A DNA stretch of 64,000 nt from Dechloromonas sp. UBA6271 (GTDB taxonomy: Bacteria; Pseudomonadota; Gammaproteobacteria; Burkholderiales; Rhodocyclaceae): positions 1 through 64,000 of the forward strand of contig DJUX01000068.1 in NCBI GenBank assembly GCA_002440665.1, given 5' to 3'. This document shows positions 34,141 through 44,046 of this stretch, one piece after another. How positions within the stretch are numbered: position 1 is the stretch's first letter; every line of letters starts with the position of its first letter. Position numbers and translations under genes: made by a program. The notes beneath the pieces were generated by a model. The model saw only the letters and a list, made by a program, of their open reading frames with translations, had not been told where the DNA came from and made no database searches.

Positions 34141-35127
34141 TTACTTCCCGTCGATCTGGAGGTTGGCCGGCCACGGCGCATTGGCGTCGAGGCGCACGTA
34201 GGCGACGCCCGGCAGCCCACCCTTGGCCAGATCGCGATGCGCCGCCAGCCAGGCCGGGTCGGGCTTGACCTTGATGCGGAACATCAGCTTTTCGCGCTCG
34301 GTGCGCGTTTCCACTTCACGCGGCGTGAATTGCGCCTTCGGCGCCACGAAGCTGACCAGCGCCGGAATCGGCTGCCCCGGCAAGGCATCGAGCACGATGC
34401 GCGCCTCGCTGTTCAGCGCCACCTGCCCGGCCTTGTCGGTCGGCAGGTAGATCGTCATGTACATGTCGGAAAGATCGAGCAGCGTCAGCGCCTTGCCGCC
34501 CGCCGCCAGCACCTCGCCCGGCTCGGCCAGCCGGTAGAGCACGCGGCCGGAAATCGGCGATTTCAGCGAGGTATCGTTCAGGTTCGCCTGCAAGCTCTCC
34601 ACCTTGGCCACGGCCGCAGCCAGCGCCGCCTCCGTCTCGGCCACCCGGCTCTGCGCCTGATCCATCCCGGCCATCGCGCCCTCCATGCCGGTCTGGTCGG
34701 TATCCAGTTTGCTCTTGCTGATAAAGCCCTTCTCGACCAGGCTTTCCGAGCGCTTCAAGGTCTTGCCCGCCAGCGACACATCGGTACGCGACTTGCGCAC
34801 CCCGGCCTGCGACTCCTCAACCGCCCTGCGCGCCTGCACCACCTGCGCCTCGGCCGCCCGCAACTGGGCGCGCAGATCGTCTGCATCCAGCCGCGCCACC
34901 ACGGCCCCCGCCGCCACCATGTCACCCTCGCGCGGCCCCAGCTCGGCCAGACGCCCGGCAATCTTGGTGGCTACATCTACCTCGGTCGCCTCCAGCCGCC
35001 CGTTGCCGGACGCAAAACCCGCCGGCAATCCCGCCGGACGCTGCTGATAGAGGAAGTACCCGCCAGTTGCGGTCAACGCCAAAAAAAGGCCAAAAATGAA
35101 AACCTTCCGAAAACGCCCACGTTCCAT
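34141..35127 (-). CDS. HlyD-type membrane fusion protein (YhiI-like)
   Basis: A 328-residue periplasmic adaptor with one N-terminal membrane anchor, a biotinyl-lipoyl half (ASGNGRLEATEVDVATKIAG, about 38-57), a coiled-coil hairpin (about 85-180) and a beta-barrel. It is the first gene of the efflux operon with the RbbA- and YhhJ-like genes, ending 6 bases before the former. Part of the membrane anchor (FGLFLALTATGGYF) is encoded by a repeat copy in the opposite orientation to most. Confidence 0.87.
   Translation of the reverse strand: MERGRFRKVFIFGLFLALTATGGYFLYQQRPAGLPAGFASGNGRLEATEVDVATKIAGRLAELGPREGDMVAAGAVVARLDADDLRAQLRAAEAQVVQARRAVEESQAGVRKSRTDVSLAGKTLKRSESLVEKGFISKSKLDTDQTGMEGAMAGMDQAQSRVAETEAALAAAVAKVESLQANLNDTSLKSPISGRVLYRLAEPGEVLAAGGKALTLLDLSDMYMTIYLPTDKAGQVALNSEARIVLDALPGQPIPALVSFVAPKAQFTPREVETRTEREKLMFRIKVKPDPAWLAAHRDLAKGGLPGVAYVRLDANAPWPANLQIDGK
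35061..35097 (-). repeat. Dispersed uptake-signal-like repeat, copy in HlyD membrane anchor
   Basis: Core GTTGCGGTCAAC (35066-35077) followed by AAAAAAA and CCAAAAATG, 10 bases apart. Translated with the gene as FGLFLALTATGG, giving a hydrophobic segment. Confidence 0.75.
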
Positions 35128-35476
35128 AAATCACCCAGTTAATTACTGACCGTCTAGTCATTATTCAGTTGAATTATAGGCCGGGGAAGTCGACAACGCT
35201 TGCCGCAGATCAATTTCTTGGAGAGTTGATCCAGCGGTTGTTAGCGGGCCTTTTTTGGTTTTTTGATTAGGATTTGGCGGTGGGTAGCTATTCGGCTAGA
35301 GCCGCCAGCGCCTGCTTGATGCCACATTGGCCAGACTGGATTTCACCATCGTCATCACATCCGTGAACGGTAGATCGACGGCGAAGTGAATTTTGTCCGC
35401 CCGGGAGTGGTGTGACGGCTTGGCGAACAGCATATTGATCATGCGCTGAACGAAAAGCCCCTGTCACCGACGGAGT
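35128..35476. other. Intergenic region upstream of efflux operon
   Basis: About 350 bases hold the promoter/operator region above, a T-rich stretch near 35250-35262, and a 48-codon minus-strand frame (35296-35442, MINMLFAKPSHHSRADKIHF...) without recognisable family. The A+T content is higher than in the neighbours. The frame may be the remnant of a gene broken when the island entered. Confidence 0.4.
35147..35178 (-). promoter_or_regulatory. Putative promoter and operator of the HlyD-RbbA-YhhJ operon
   Basis: On the minus strand a perfect -10 TATAAT (35173-35178) is followed by the inverted repeat TGAC-TAGACG-GTCA (35147-35160), then the start of the HlyD gene 20 bases on. No clear -35 is seen. 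An inverted repeat just after the -10 is a usual place for a TetR-type repressor; no such regulator is encoded in the window. Confidence 0.45.
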
Positions 35477-36381
<905 letters not shown>

Positions 36382-36394
<13 letters not shown>

Positions 36395-37020
36395 GCGCGG
36401 TTGATGACGTCGCGGATGACGTGCAGGCGGCGGTGGAAGAAGTGGTCGGCGCCGGGCACGACGACGACCGGCAGGTCGAGCGGCAGCGCCCAGTCGAAGA
36501 CGTTGGCCAGCGGCACCGTCTCGTCGGCCGAGCCGTGGATGACGATGGTGTCGTGTGGCACGGCTTCCGTGTCGTACTGGCGGGTGCCTTCGACGAAACC
36601 GGCGGCGGTGCCGACCAGCACCAGGCGCTGCGCCGGGTGGCCGGCTTCCTGCAACCGCTTGGCGACGCGGGTCTGGCAGTAGGCGCCGAAGGAGAAGCCG
36701 GCGAGCGCCACCGGCAGGTTGCCGCAACGGCACTTGGCGTCTTCGAGTACGGCGAGCAGGTCGTCGGTTTCGCCGCGGCCTTCGTCATGGACGCCTTCGG
36801 TGCCGCCGACGCCGCGGAAATTTGGGCGGAAGGCGGCGTAGCCGAGGGCGACGAAGGTGCGCGCCAGCGTGTAGGCGACCTTGTTGGTGTTGGCGCCGCC
36901 GCCCATCGGGTGCGGGTGGGCGATCAGCGCGATGCCGCGCGGCGCGTCGGGGCGCTCCATGATGAGGTCGATCTTGCCGGCCGGGCCGTCGATCAGGATT
37001 TTCTCTTCCGGGGCTTTCAT
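36382..37020 (-). CDS. Alpha/beta hydrolase (COG2945-type)
   Basis: A 212-residue alpha/beta hydrolase. It has HPHPMGGGANTNKV near residues 36-49, GFSFGAY as nucleophile elbow (about 109-115), and HGSAD and PGADHFFH as the likely acid and histidine. No signal peptide. The start overlaps the ferredoxin stop (ATGA). Substrate unknown. Confidence 0.82.
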
Positions 37021-37325
37021 ATCTTCAGGCGCTCCACGACGCGGCCATGGACCAGGTGTTCCTGGATGATTTCCTCGACGTCTTCCTTGTCGACGTAGGT
37101 GTACCAGACAGCTTCCGGGTAGACGACCATGACCGGGCCCTCGTCGCAGCGGTCCAGGCAGCCGGCCTTGTTGATGCGCACCTTGCCGGCGCCCTTCATC
37201 TTGAGCTGGCCGATGCGGTCCTTGGCGTAGGCCTGCAGGGCGCTGGCGCCATGCGCGTTGCAGCAGGTCTCGCCCGGCTCGCGCTGATTGCAGCAGAAAA
37301 AGACGTGGTGTTTGAAATAGCTCAT
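37017..37325 (-). CDS. Thioredoxin-like [2Fe-2S] ferredoxin
   Basis: A 102-residue Shethna-type 2Fe-2S protein. Candidate ligand cysteines are visible in FFCCNQREPGETCCNAHG (about 9-26) and KAGCLDRCDEGP (about 53-64). Start ATG 37325 (MSYFKHHVFFCCNQ) is favoured by a GGAGGAAAG ribosome-binding site. It heads a small operon with the hydrolase and the NodI-like ATPase. Confidence 0.88.
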   Translation of the reverse strand: MSYFKHHVFFCCNQREPGETCCNAHGASALQAYAKDRIGQLKMKGAGKVRINKAGCLDRCDEGPVMVVYPEAVWYTYVDKEDVEEIIQEHLVHGRVVERLKI

Positions 37326-37413
37326 CTTTCCTCCTTGGGGTTGGGAATTATAGTTCCCGCGTCCGGCGAACTGCGCGAAAATGCAGTCATTCCATTCTGA
37401 ATAGCCGACCGCC

Positions 37414-38616
37414 ATGCTCGAACTAGACGTTTATGGAACGCTGGTCGCCGCTTCGGCGGTGCTCTTGCTTGGGCAGCTGCTGGTGACGCGCGTGCGCTGG
37501 CTGGCTGCCTATACCATTCCCGAGCCGGTGGCCGGTGGGTTGCTGGTGGCGTTGCTGATGCTGGTTCTGCGCACCGGTTTTGACTTCAGGGTGCAGTACG
37601 ACACCAGCCTCAGCGCGCCGCTGATGCTGACCTTTTTCGCCTGCATCGGCCTCAATGCCGACCTCGCCAGCCTGCGCAGGGGCGGCCGGCCACTGCTGAT
37701 CTTCCTTGCCGTCGTCCTCGGTTTCCTCGTTCTGCAGAACATCACCGGCCTGCTGCTGGCGCTGGCGCTCGGCCAGTCGCCGTTCTTCGGCCTGCTTGCC
37801 GGGTCGATCGCGCTCTCCGGCGGGCATGGGACCGGCATTGCCTGGGGCACGGTGTTCGCCGAACAATACGGGGTCGTGTCGGCGACTGAAATCGCGCTGG
37901 CCTGCGCAACCTTCGGGCTGGTGCTCGGCGGCGTGCTGGGCGGCCCGGTGGCCAAGTTCCTGCTGCGCCGGGTGACGCTGCCGGCAGCCGGTGCGGACGG
38001 TGAGGCTGAGAACACGTTTGAAAAACCGCACGAAGTGCGCCTGATCACGGCGCCGGCGCTGATCGAGACGCTGGCTCTGATCTCGATCTGCCTGCTCGCC
38101 GGCCAGGCCATTTCACGCGGACTGGCCGGCAGTCTGCTGGCCCTGCCCGCCTTCGTCTGCGTGCTGTTCGTCGGCGTCCTGCTGCGCAACGGTCTGAGTG
38201 CGGTCGGCTGGTACGACGTCTTCGAGCGCGCCGTGTCGGTGCTCGGCAACGTCTCGCTCGCCCTCTTCCTGGCCATGGCGCTGATGACGCTGCGCCTGTG
38301 GGAATTGTCGGCGCTGGCCCTGCCGCTGTTCGGCCTGTTGTTCGGGCAGGCGCTGCTGATGGTCGCCTACGCGATCTTCGTCACCTTCCCGGTGCTCGGG
38401 CGCAATTACGACGCCGCGGTGATCGCCGCCGGGCATTGCGGTTTCGGTCTGGGGGCGACGCCGACGGCGATCGCCAACATGCAGGCGGTGACCGACCGCT
38501 TCGGCTCGTCGGCCCTGGCCTTTCTTGTTGTGCCGATGGTCGGCGCCTTCTTCATCGACATCGCCAACGCTATCGTGATCAAGCTCTTTCTCGCGCTGCC
38601 GGTCTTCTCAGGCTGA
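37414..38616 (+). CDS. gltS: Sodium/glutamate symporter GltS
   Basis: A 400-residue symporter with 10-12 membrane segments and the paired pore motifs GLLAGSIALSGGHGTGIAWG (about 127-146) and AAGHCGFGLGATPTAIANMQ (about 341-360), diagnostic of GltS. It imports glutamate with Na+. Divergent from the ferredoxin gene, convergent with the P-type ATPase gene, whose ends overlap by 9 bases. Confidence 0.93.
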   Translation: MLELDVYGTLVAASAVLLLGQLLVTRVRWLAAYTIPEPVAGGLLVALLMLVLRTGFDFRVQYDTSLSAPLMLTFFACIGLNADLASLRRGGRPLLIFLAVVLGFLVLQNITGLLLALALGQSPFFGLLAGSIALSGGHGTGIAWGTVFAEQYGVVSATEIALACATFGLVLGGVLGGPVAKFLLRRVTLPAAGADGEAENTFEKPHEVRLITAPALIETLALISICLLAGQAISRGLAGSLLALPAFVCVLFVGVLLRNGLSAVGWYDVFERAVSVLGNVSLALFLAMALMTLRLWELSALALPLFGLLFGQALLMVAYAIFVTFPVLGRNYDAAVIAAGHCGFGLGATPTAIANMQAVTDRFGSSALAFLVVPMVGAFFIDIANAIVIKLFLALPVFSG

Positions 38617-41328
38617 TTTTGCCGCGCGTTTCACGTGAAACGCCGCCCAGTATTTTTCCAGCCCGACGATCAGCGAGCAGAGCCAGGCGAAAGCGAAGAT
38701 TTCACCCCATTCGGCGAGGCCGATCGGCGCCGTCTGGAAGACCGCGTTCAGCGGCGGCCAGTAGGTCAGCAGCAACTGCAGGGCGGCCATCGTCGCCAGG
38801 CCGCCCCAGACCCACAGGTTGGAAAAAACGCCGAGGCTCCAGAAGCTGCGCGTCAGCGAGCGGCAGTTGAACAGGTAGAGCATTTCGGTCAGCACGAAGA
38901 CGTTGACCGCAACCGTCCGTGCTTCGGCCAGCGTGTGGCCCTGCGCCAGTTCACGCAGGAAGAGGCCGAAGGCGCCGCCGAGCAGTAGCAGCGACACCAG
39001 CACGATGCGGCGGATCAGCGCGCCGTCGAGCACCGGCGTCGCCAGCCGGCGCGGCGAGCGCTGCATGATGCCGCGCTCGATGGGCTCGAAGGCCAGGGTC
39101 AGGCCGAGCAGCACGGCGGTCGTCATGTTGATCCACAGAATCTGCAGCGGTGTGATCGGCAGCGTGCTGCCGAAGACGATGGCGGCGACGATGACCAGAC
39201 CCTCGCCGAAGTTGGTCGGCAGCGTCCACGTGATGAATTTCACCAGATTGTCCCAGACCCCCCGCCCTTCCTCGACCGCCGCCTCGATGCTGGCGAAGTT
39301 GTCGTCGGTCAGCACCATCGCCGCCGCCTCCTTGGCCACCTCGGTGCCGCCAAGGCCCATGGCGATGCCGATGTCGGCCTGCTTGAGGGCCGGGGCGTCG
39401 TTGACGCCGTCGCCGGTCATCGCCACCACCTCGCCGCGCGTCTGCAGGGCACGCACCAGGCGCAGCTTCTGCTCGGGTTCGACGCGGGCGAAGACGTCGA
39501 TTTCGTGCGCCGCCGCGACCAGCGCCGCGTCGTCGAGCGCCGCCAGTTCGCGGCCGGTCAGCGCCCGTTTGCCGGGAATGCCGATCTGGCCGGCAATGGC
39601 CAGTGCCGTCGCGGCGTGGTCGCCGGTGATCATCTTGACCCGGATGCCGGCCGAATGGCAGTGGCGAATCGCTGCGACGACTGCCTGGCGCGGCGGGTCG
39701 ATCATGCCGACCAGGCCGAGCAGGGTCAGCCGGTCGACGTCGGTTGCGGTCAACGGCGAATTTAGGGCAAAAACGCGCCGCGCCAGCAGCAGCACGCGCA
39801 TGCCTTGTCCGGCCAGCGCCTGCGCCGCCGCCTCGACGATGGCCGGGTCGACCGCCACCGGCTGGCCATCGCCGCCCAGCTGGTCGACGCAGTGCGGCAG
39901 CAGGCGCTCCAGCGCGCCCTTGACGTAGACCACGGCGGCGCCGTCGCCGCCATGCGCGGTGGCCATGTACTGGCGGTCGGCGCTGAAGGGCAGTTCGTCT
40001 TGGCGCGGAAACAGGGCGCCGAGGGTGTGTTCGTCGAGCCCGCCCTTGCGCGCTGCGACCAGCAGCGCCGCTTCGGTCGGGTCGCCGGTGATTTTCCAGT
40101 GACCGCCTTCGCGGTGCAGGCCGGCGTCGTTGCACAGGGTGCCGGCGACCAGGCATTCGCGCAGCGCGCCGGAGATGGCGGCGGGCATGCCGTCGCGGGT
40201 GATGCCGCCCTCCGGGTGGTAGCCGTGGCCATCCAGCGTGTGGCCCTGGCCGGCGCACCAGACGATGCGCACGGTCATCGCGTTTTCGGTCAGCGTGCCG
40301 GTTTTGTCCGAGCAGATGACGGTGGTGCTGCCCAGCGTCTCGACCGCCGGCAGGCGGCGAATGATGGCGCGCCGCCGGGCCATGCGGGCGACGCCGATCG
40401 CCAGCGTGACGGTGACCGCCGCCGGCAGCCCTTCCGGAATGGCGCCGACGGCGAGCGCGACGGCGGCCATGAACATGTCGAACGCCGCTTCGCCGCGTGC
40501 CAGGCCGATGCCGAAGGTGACCATGGCCAGCGCGCCGATGGCCCACAGCAGCCAGCCGGAAAACGTGGCCATCTTGCGCGTCAGCGGTGTCGTCAGGTCC
40601 GGGGTGCTGGCCATCAGGTCGGCGATGCGGCCGGTTTCGGTGGCGTCGCCGGTGGCGATCACCAGGCCGGTGCCCTGCCCGGCGACGACGGTAGTTCCAG
40701 CGTAAGCCATGTTGCCGCGCTCGGCGAGGATGGTGTCGGCCGCGAGTGGCGCGGTGTGCTTGGCGACCGGCAGCGATTCGCCGGTCAACAGCGAGTCGTC
40801 GGTGTGCAGTTCCTTGTGGTGAACCAGGCGCAGGTCGGCCGGCAGCCGGTCGCCGGCAGCCAGAACCACGACGTCGCCGGGCACCAGTTCGGCCGCCGGC
40901 AACGGTCGCTTGTGTCCGCCGCGCCGCACCGTAACCGGCATCGCCACGCTGCGCGCCAGTGCCGCCAGCGCGCCTTCCGCCTGCGCTTCCTGCCAGTAGC
41001 CGATGACGGCATTGACCAGCACGACGCCGAGAATCACGCTGGCGTCCACCCATTCGCCGAGTCCGGCGGTGATGCCGCCGGCGGCGATCAGCACCAGCAC
41101 CAGCGGCTGCTTCAGTTGTTCTGCGAAGCGTCGCCAGGCCGGCTTGCCCGGCCGTTCGCTGAGCCGGTTCGGACCGTGCCGGCGCAGGCGTTCGGCGGCC
41201 TCCGCCTCGCTCAGGCCGGCGGTGCTGCTGACGTCGAGCCGCGCTTCGGCCTCGGCCAGCGACAGCGCATGCCAGTCTACGGTCGACGGCTGGTCAGGAG
41301 CAGGAACGGCAGGGTCAGGAAGGGCCAT
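38608..41328 (-). CDS. Type II P-type cation-transporting ATPase
   Basis: A 906-residue pump. It has an N-terminal cation-ATPase domain, GAIPEGLPAAVTVTLAIG in membrane segment 4, the phosphorylation site CSDKTGTLTENAMTV (about 339-353), and TGDGVNDAPALKQADIG in the hinge. PEGLP groups it with Ca2+/Na+-type ATPases; which ion is moved cannot be read. The ATG at 41328 overlaps the VanZ-like gene by 52 bases. A parS-like site lies in its last codons, and a repeat copy encodes ALNSPLTATDV. Confidence 0.9.
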   Translation of the reverse strand: MALPDPAVPAPDQPSTVDWHALSLAEAEARLDVSSTAGLSEAEAAERLRRHGPNRLSERPGKPAWRRFAEQLKQPLVLVLIAAGGITAGLGEWVDASVILGVVLVNAVIGYWQEAQAEGALAALARSVAMPVTVRRGGHKRPLPAAELVPGDVVVLAAGDRLPADLRLVHHKELHTDDSLLTGESLPVAKHTAPLAADTILAERGNMAYAGTTVVAGQGTGLVIATGDATETGRIADLMASTPDLTTPLTRKMATFSGWLLWAIGALAMVTFGIGLARGEAAFDMFMAAVALAVGAIPEGLPAAVTVTLAIGVARMARRRAIIRRLPAVETLGSTTVICSDKTGTLTENAMTVRIVWCAGQGHTLDGHGYHPEGGITRDGMPAAISGALRECLVAGTLCNDAGLHREGGHWKITGDPTEAALLVAARKGGLDEHTLGALFPRQDELPFSADRQYMATAHGGDGAAVVYVKGALERLLPHCVDQLGGDGQPVAVDPAIVEAAAQALAGQGMRVLLLARRVFALNSPLTATDVDRLTLLGLVGMIDPPRQAVVAAIRHCHSAGIRVKMITGDHAATALAIAGQIGIPGKRALTGRELAALDDAALVAAAHEIDVFARVEPEQKLRLVRALQTRGEVVAMTGDGVNDAPALKQADIGIAMGLGGTEVAKEAAAMVLTDDNFASIEAAVEEGRGVWDNLVKFITWTLPTNFGEGLVIVAAIVFGSTLPITPLQILWINMTTAVLLGLTLAFEPIERGIMQRSPRRLATPVLDGALIRRIVLVSLLLLGGAFGLFLRELAQGHTLAEARTVAVNVFVLTEMLYLFNCRSLTRSFWSLGVFSNLWVWGGLATMAALQLLLTYWPPLNAVFQTAPIGLAEWGEIFAFAWLCSLIVGLEKYWAAFHVKRAAKSA
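38628..38641. promoter_or_regulatory. parS-like ParB binding site 2
   Basis: GTTTCACGTGAAAC is a perfect palindrome and matches GTT-N-CACGTG-N-AAC. It lies in the last codons of the P-type ATPase gene (AFHVKRAAKSA). Confidence 0.78.
39743..39774 (-). repeat. Dispersed uptake-signal-like repeat, copy in P-type ATPase
   Basis: Core GTTGCGGTCAAC (39743-39754, shared start) followed by GAATTTA and GCAAAAAC at the usual spacing. Translated with the gene as ALNSPLTATDV, a loop in the cytoplasmic domain. Confidence 0.7.
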
Positions 41329-42329
41329 AGGGTGGACACCCAGCGGGTCAGGCCGTTGAAATTGAGGAAGTGCCCCTGCCGCCAGACGGCCAGTGCGGCG
41401 GCGGAATACGGGTTGGGCGGCGCCAGATTGACCAGGATGGCACCGGCCATCAGCGCCAGCGCTGCCAGCATCAGACGTGCGGTGGCCGGCAGGACGATGC
41501 CGACTGCCAGCCCGAAGATGGCCAGCAGCAGGCCCATCTGGGCGCCCGGCGTCAGCCAGGTAAAGGCATCGCCCGGGTCGACAAGAATTGCCGTCGCCAG
41601 GGTGCGGACGACCAGCCCGAGCAGGATGAAGAGCGGCACGGCGAGATAGGCCTGCGCGGTACGCGCGCACAGCAGGCGGACGATGAGGCCGACGGCCAGG
41701 GCGTTGAAGGCGGTAATGCTGGCTTCGATGACGACGAAGCTCTCGGCGGCGAAGGGCACGGCGCCGCTCAGACCAAGCAACTGGCGGAGGTCGCCGGCGC
41801 CGAAGAGCAGGGTTTCCGGCGACAGCGGGATCAGCAGCCAGAGCCCGAGCAGGGTCAGGCCGAGTTCGGCGTGCGGGATCGGCGCGATCAGGCGCTGCTG
41901 CCAGGCGGCGATGCGGTTGAAGATGCGTGGCCCGACGATCTGCGCCCAGACGGCGCCGACGAGGCTGCCGATGGCGTTGCAGGCGAGGTCGACATTGGAC
42001 GGCACGCGAGACGGCAGCCAGTTCTGCACGGTTTCGAGTACGAAGCTGACCGCTGTGGCGAGCAGCACGGCCAGCACCGACGCCGTGAAGCGGCCTGGCA
42101 GGCGATAGAGCGCCAGAGTCAGAAAGAAGCCGAGCGGGACGTAGACCGCGACATTCGCTGCCAGATCGAAAGCGGTCCAGTAACGCGGCCAGCCGCCATG
42201 GATATAGGCGAAAGGCGAGATACCCTTGTCCAGCCAGCCGGAAAACGGATGAAGGCTGCCGTAGACAACCAGGCCAAGCCAGGCCAGCGCAAGGTAACGG
42301 GCGAGAAGAACCGGGCCGCGGGAGTTCAT
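41277..42329 (-). CDS. VanZ-like membrane protein
   Basis: A 350-residue protein with about 10 hydrophobic segments. The VanZ-like part is near residues 40-120 (AVYVPLGFFLTLALYRL, SFVLETVQNWLPSRVPSNVD). VanZ proteins are linked to glycopeptide tolerance, but most members have no known role. It lies 14 bases after the symporter gene and overlaps the ATPase start. Confidence 0.75.
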   Translation of the reverse strand: MNSRGPVLLARYLALAWLGLVVYGSLHPFSGWLDKGISPFAYIHGGWPRYWTAFDLAANVAVYVPLGFFLTLALYRLPGRFTASVLAVLLATAVSFVLETVQNWLPSRVPSNVDLACNAIGSLVGAVWAQIVGPRIFNRIAAWQQRLIAPIPHAELGLTLLGLWLLIPLSPETLLFGAGDLRQLLGLSGAVPFAAESFVVIEASITAFNALAVGLIVRLLCARTAQAYLAVPLFILLGLVVRTLATAILVDPGDAFTWLTPGAQMGLLLAIFGLAVGIVLPATARLMLAALALMAGAILVNLAPPNPYSAAALAVWRQGHFLNFNGLTRWVSTLWPFLTLPFLLLTSRRP

Positions 42330-42343
42330 GACCCGATTGTATG

Positions 42344-43840
42344 TCAGTGCCGGTGCGGGTGTTCCGCCGCGTGGTGGGTTTCGGCGGCGGCGCGGTGGTG
42401 CAGCGCTTCGTGGATGTCGGCCAGCGGCGTCGGGCGGCCGACCCATTGCGGTACCAGCGAGCCGACGACCATGCCAAGCATGCTGACGGCGAGGCCGATC
42501 AGTTGCGGCGGCACCAGGCTGGCTTCGCCGATCAGCGTTTCGACCAGCAGCCACGAGGTGAGGCCGCCGAAGATGGCCGCCAGCGCGCCCTGCGTCGTCG
42601 CCCGCTGCCAGAAGGCACCGAAGAAGAGTGGCACGAAGGCGCCGGCCAGCGTCACTTTGTAGGCGTTCTCGACCATCTTGAAGATGCTGGCGCTGGAATA
42701 GAGCGCGAAGCCGAGCACGATGACGGTGAAGACGACGATGGCGATGCGCATGACGCGCAGGAACTGGTGGTCGCCCATGTTGGGGTAGAAGCCGCGCACG
42801 ATGTTTTCCGAGAATGCGACCGAGGGGGCGAGTAGCGTCGCCGAGGAGCAGCTCATGATCGCCGACAGCACCGCCCCGAAGAAGATGGCCTGGGCGAAGA
42901 CCGGCGTGTGCTGGAGGACCAGCGTTGGCAGGACGAGTTGCGAGTCAGTCTGCATCAGGCCGTTAAACAGCTCGGGATCGATCAGGGTCGCCGAGTAGGC
43001 GATGAACATCGGCACGAAGGTGAAGCAGAAATAGATGGTGCCGCCGAGAATCGAACCCCAGATGGCGATGGTCGACGTCTTGGCCGAGGTGATGCGCTGA
43101 AAGACGTCCTGCTGCGGAATCGAGCCGAGCATCATCGTGATCCAGGCGCCGAGGAAGGTCAGCCACTGCCAGGGGTCGGGCGGCGGGAAGAAATCGAGCT
43201 TGCCGGCGCTCGCCGCGTGATTGACGACCAGTTCGACGCCGCCGGTGAGGCCGGCGACGATGTGGCCGATGTACAGCATGCCGCCCATGATGACGCCCAT
43301 CTGCAAGAAATCTAGGATGGCGACCGAGAGCATGCCGCCGAAGGTGGTGTAGGTGAGGACGATGGCGGCGCCGAGGATCATGCCGGCGGTCTGGCTGACG
43401 AAGCCGTTGGTGACGACGTTGAACACAAGGCCGAGCGCCTTGATCTGCGCCGACACCCAGCCGAGGTAGGAGGCGACGATGCACAGCGTGGTCAGCACTT
43501 CGACCGTGCGGTTGTAGCGCAGGCGGAAATAGTCGCCGAGGGTCAGGATGTTCAGCTTGTAAAGCTTCTTGGCGAAGAAGAAGCCGGCGATGATCAGGCA
43601 CATTGAGGAGCCGAAGGGGTCGGCGACGACGCCGCGCAGGCCGTCCTTGACGAAGGTGGCGGAAACGCCGAACACCGCCTCGGCGCCGAACCAGGTGGCG
43701 AAGACGGTGGCGGTGACGACCGGCAGCGGCAGGTGGCGGCCGGCGACCGCGAAATCCTTCGCGGTGTGCACGCGGGTGGCGACGTAGAGGCCGATACCGA
43801 TGGAGAGCATCAGGTAGAGAACGACGAACCAGATCAGCAT
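42344..43840 (-). CDS. Sodium:solute symporter family protein
   Basis: A 498-residue SSS-family transporter with 13 or so membrane segments; GLVFNVVTNGFVSQTAG and AVLSAIMSCSSATLLAPSV (about 323-341) fit the family's Na+ site regions. The last 20 residues are rich in His (HHRAAAETHHAAEHPHRH), unusual and possibly metal-binding. Substrate not assigned. Confidence 0.87.
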   Translation of the reverse strand: MLIWFVVLYLMLSIGIGLYVATRVHTAKDFAVAGRHLPLPVVTATVFATWFGAEAVFGVSATFVKDGLRGVVADPFGSSMCLIIAGFFFAKKLYKLNILTLGDYFRLRYNRTVEVLTTLCIVASYLGWVSAQIKALGLVFNVVTNGFVSQTAGMILGAAIVLTYTTFGGMLSVAILDFLQMGVIMGGMLYIGHIVAGLTGGVELVVNHAASAGKLDFFPPPDPWQWLTFLGAWITMMLGSIPQQDVFQRITSAKTSTIAIWGSILGGTIYFCFTFVPMFIAYSATLIDPELFNGLMQTDSQLVLPTLVLQHTPVFAQAIFFGAVLSAIMSCSSATLLAPSVAFSENIVRGFYPNMGDHQFLRVMRIAIVVFTVIVLGFALYSSASIFKMVENAYKVTLAGAFVPLFFGAFWQRATTQGALAAIFGGLTSWLLVETLIGEASLVPPQLIGLAVSMLGMVVGSLVPQWVGRPTPLADIHEALHHRAAAETHHAAEHPHRH

Positions 43841-43954
43841 GTCGTGCCGCCCGCGGGCAAGGGGTTGAAAACGCGGAAATTATAAGGTTATTGCGCTGCA
43901 GCAGGGAGGCCAGCGTCCGGCAAAATCGCGGTCGCTGGCGACGACAATTCGCCA

Positions 43955-43991
43955 GCCTGTTGCGGTCGACCCCGGAAAACAGGCCAAATCC
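43955..43991 (-). repeat. Dispersed uptake-signal-like repeat, intergenic copy before recA
   Basis: Exact core GTTGCGGTCGAC (43959-43970) followed by GGAAAAC and CCAAAT, 11 bases apart. One of two copies outside any called gene. Confidence 0.78.
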
Positions 43992-44030
43992 ATCTCCAGC
44001 GCCGCTTGCCAATCCGGCCGAATCAATATA

Positions 44031-44046
44031 CTGTAATTATCAACAG
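44031..44046 (+). promoter_or_regulatory. LexA (SOS) box of recA
   Basis: CTGTAATTATCAACAG fits CTGT-N8-ACAG exactly and overlaps the putative -10 TATACT (44027-44032), so LexA would block transcription of recA-recX and perhaps the genes beyond. Confidence 0.85.

Noticed and set aside
35296..35442. 48-codon minus-strand frame upstream of the efflux operon
   Set aside because: No family match, no clear ribosome-binding site; may be a gene remnant but cannot be supported.
38885..38914. GTTGACCGCAAC core in the P-type ATPase gene
   Set aside because: No A/T tracts, and the codons give RTVAVNVFVL, normal for this ATPase family. Counted as a core match only.
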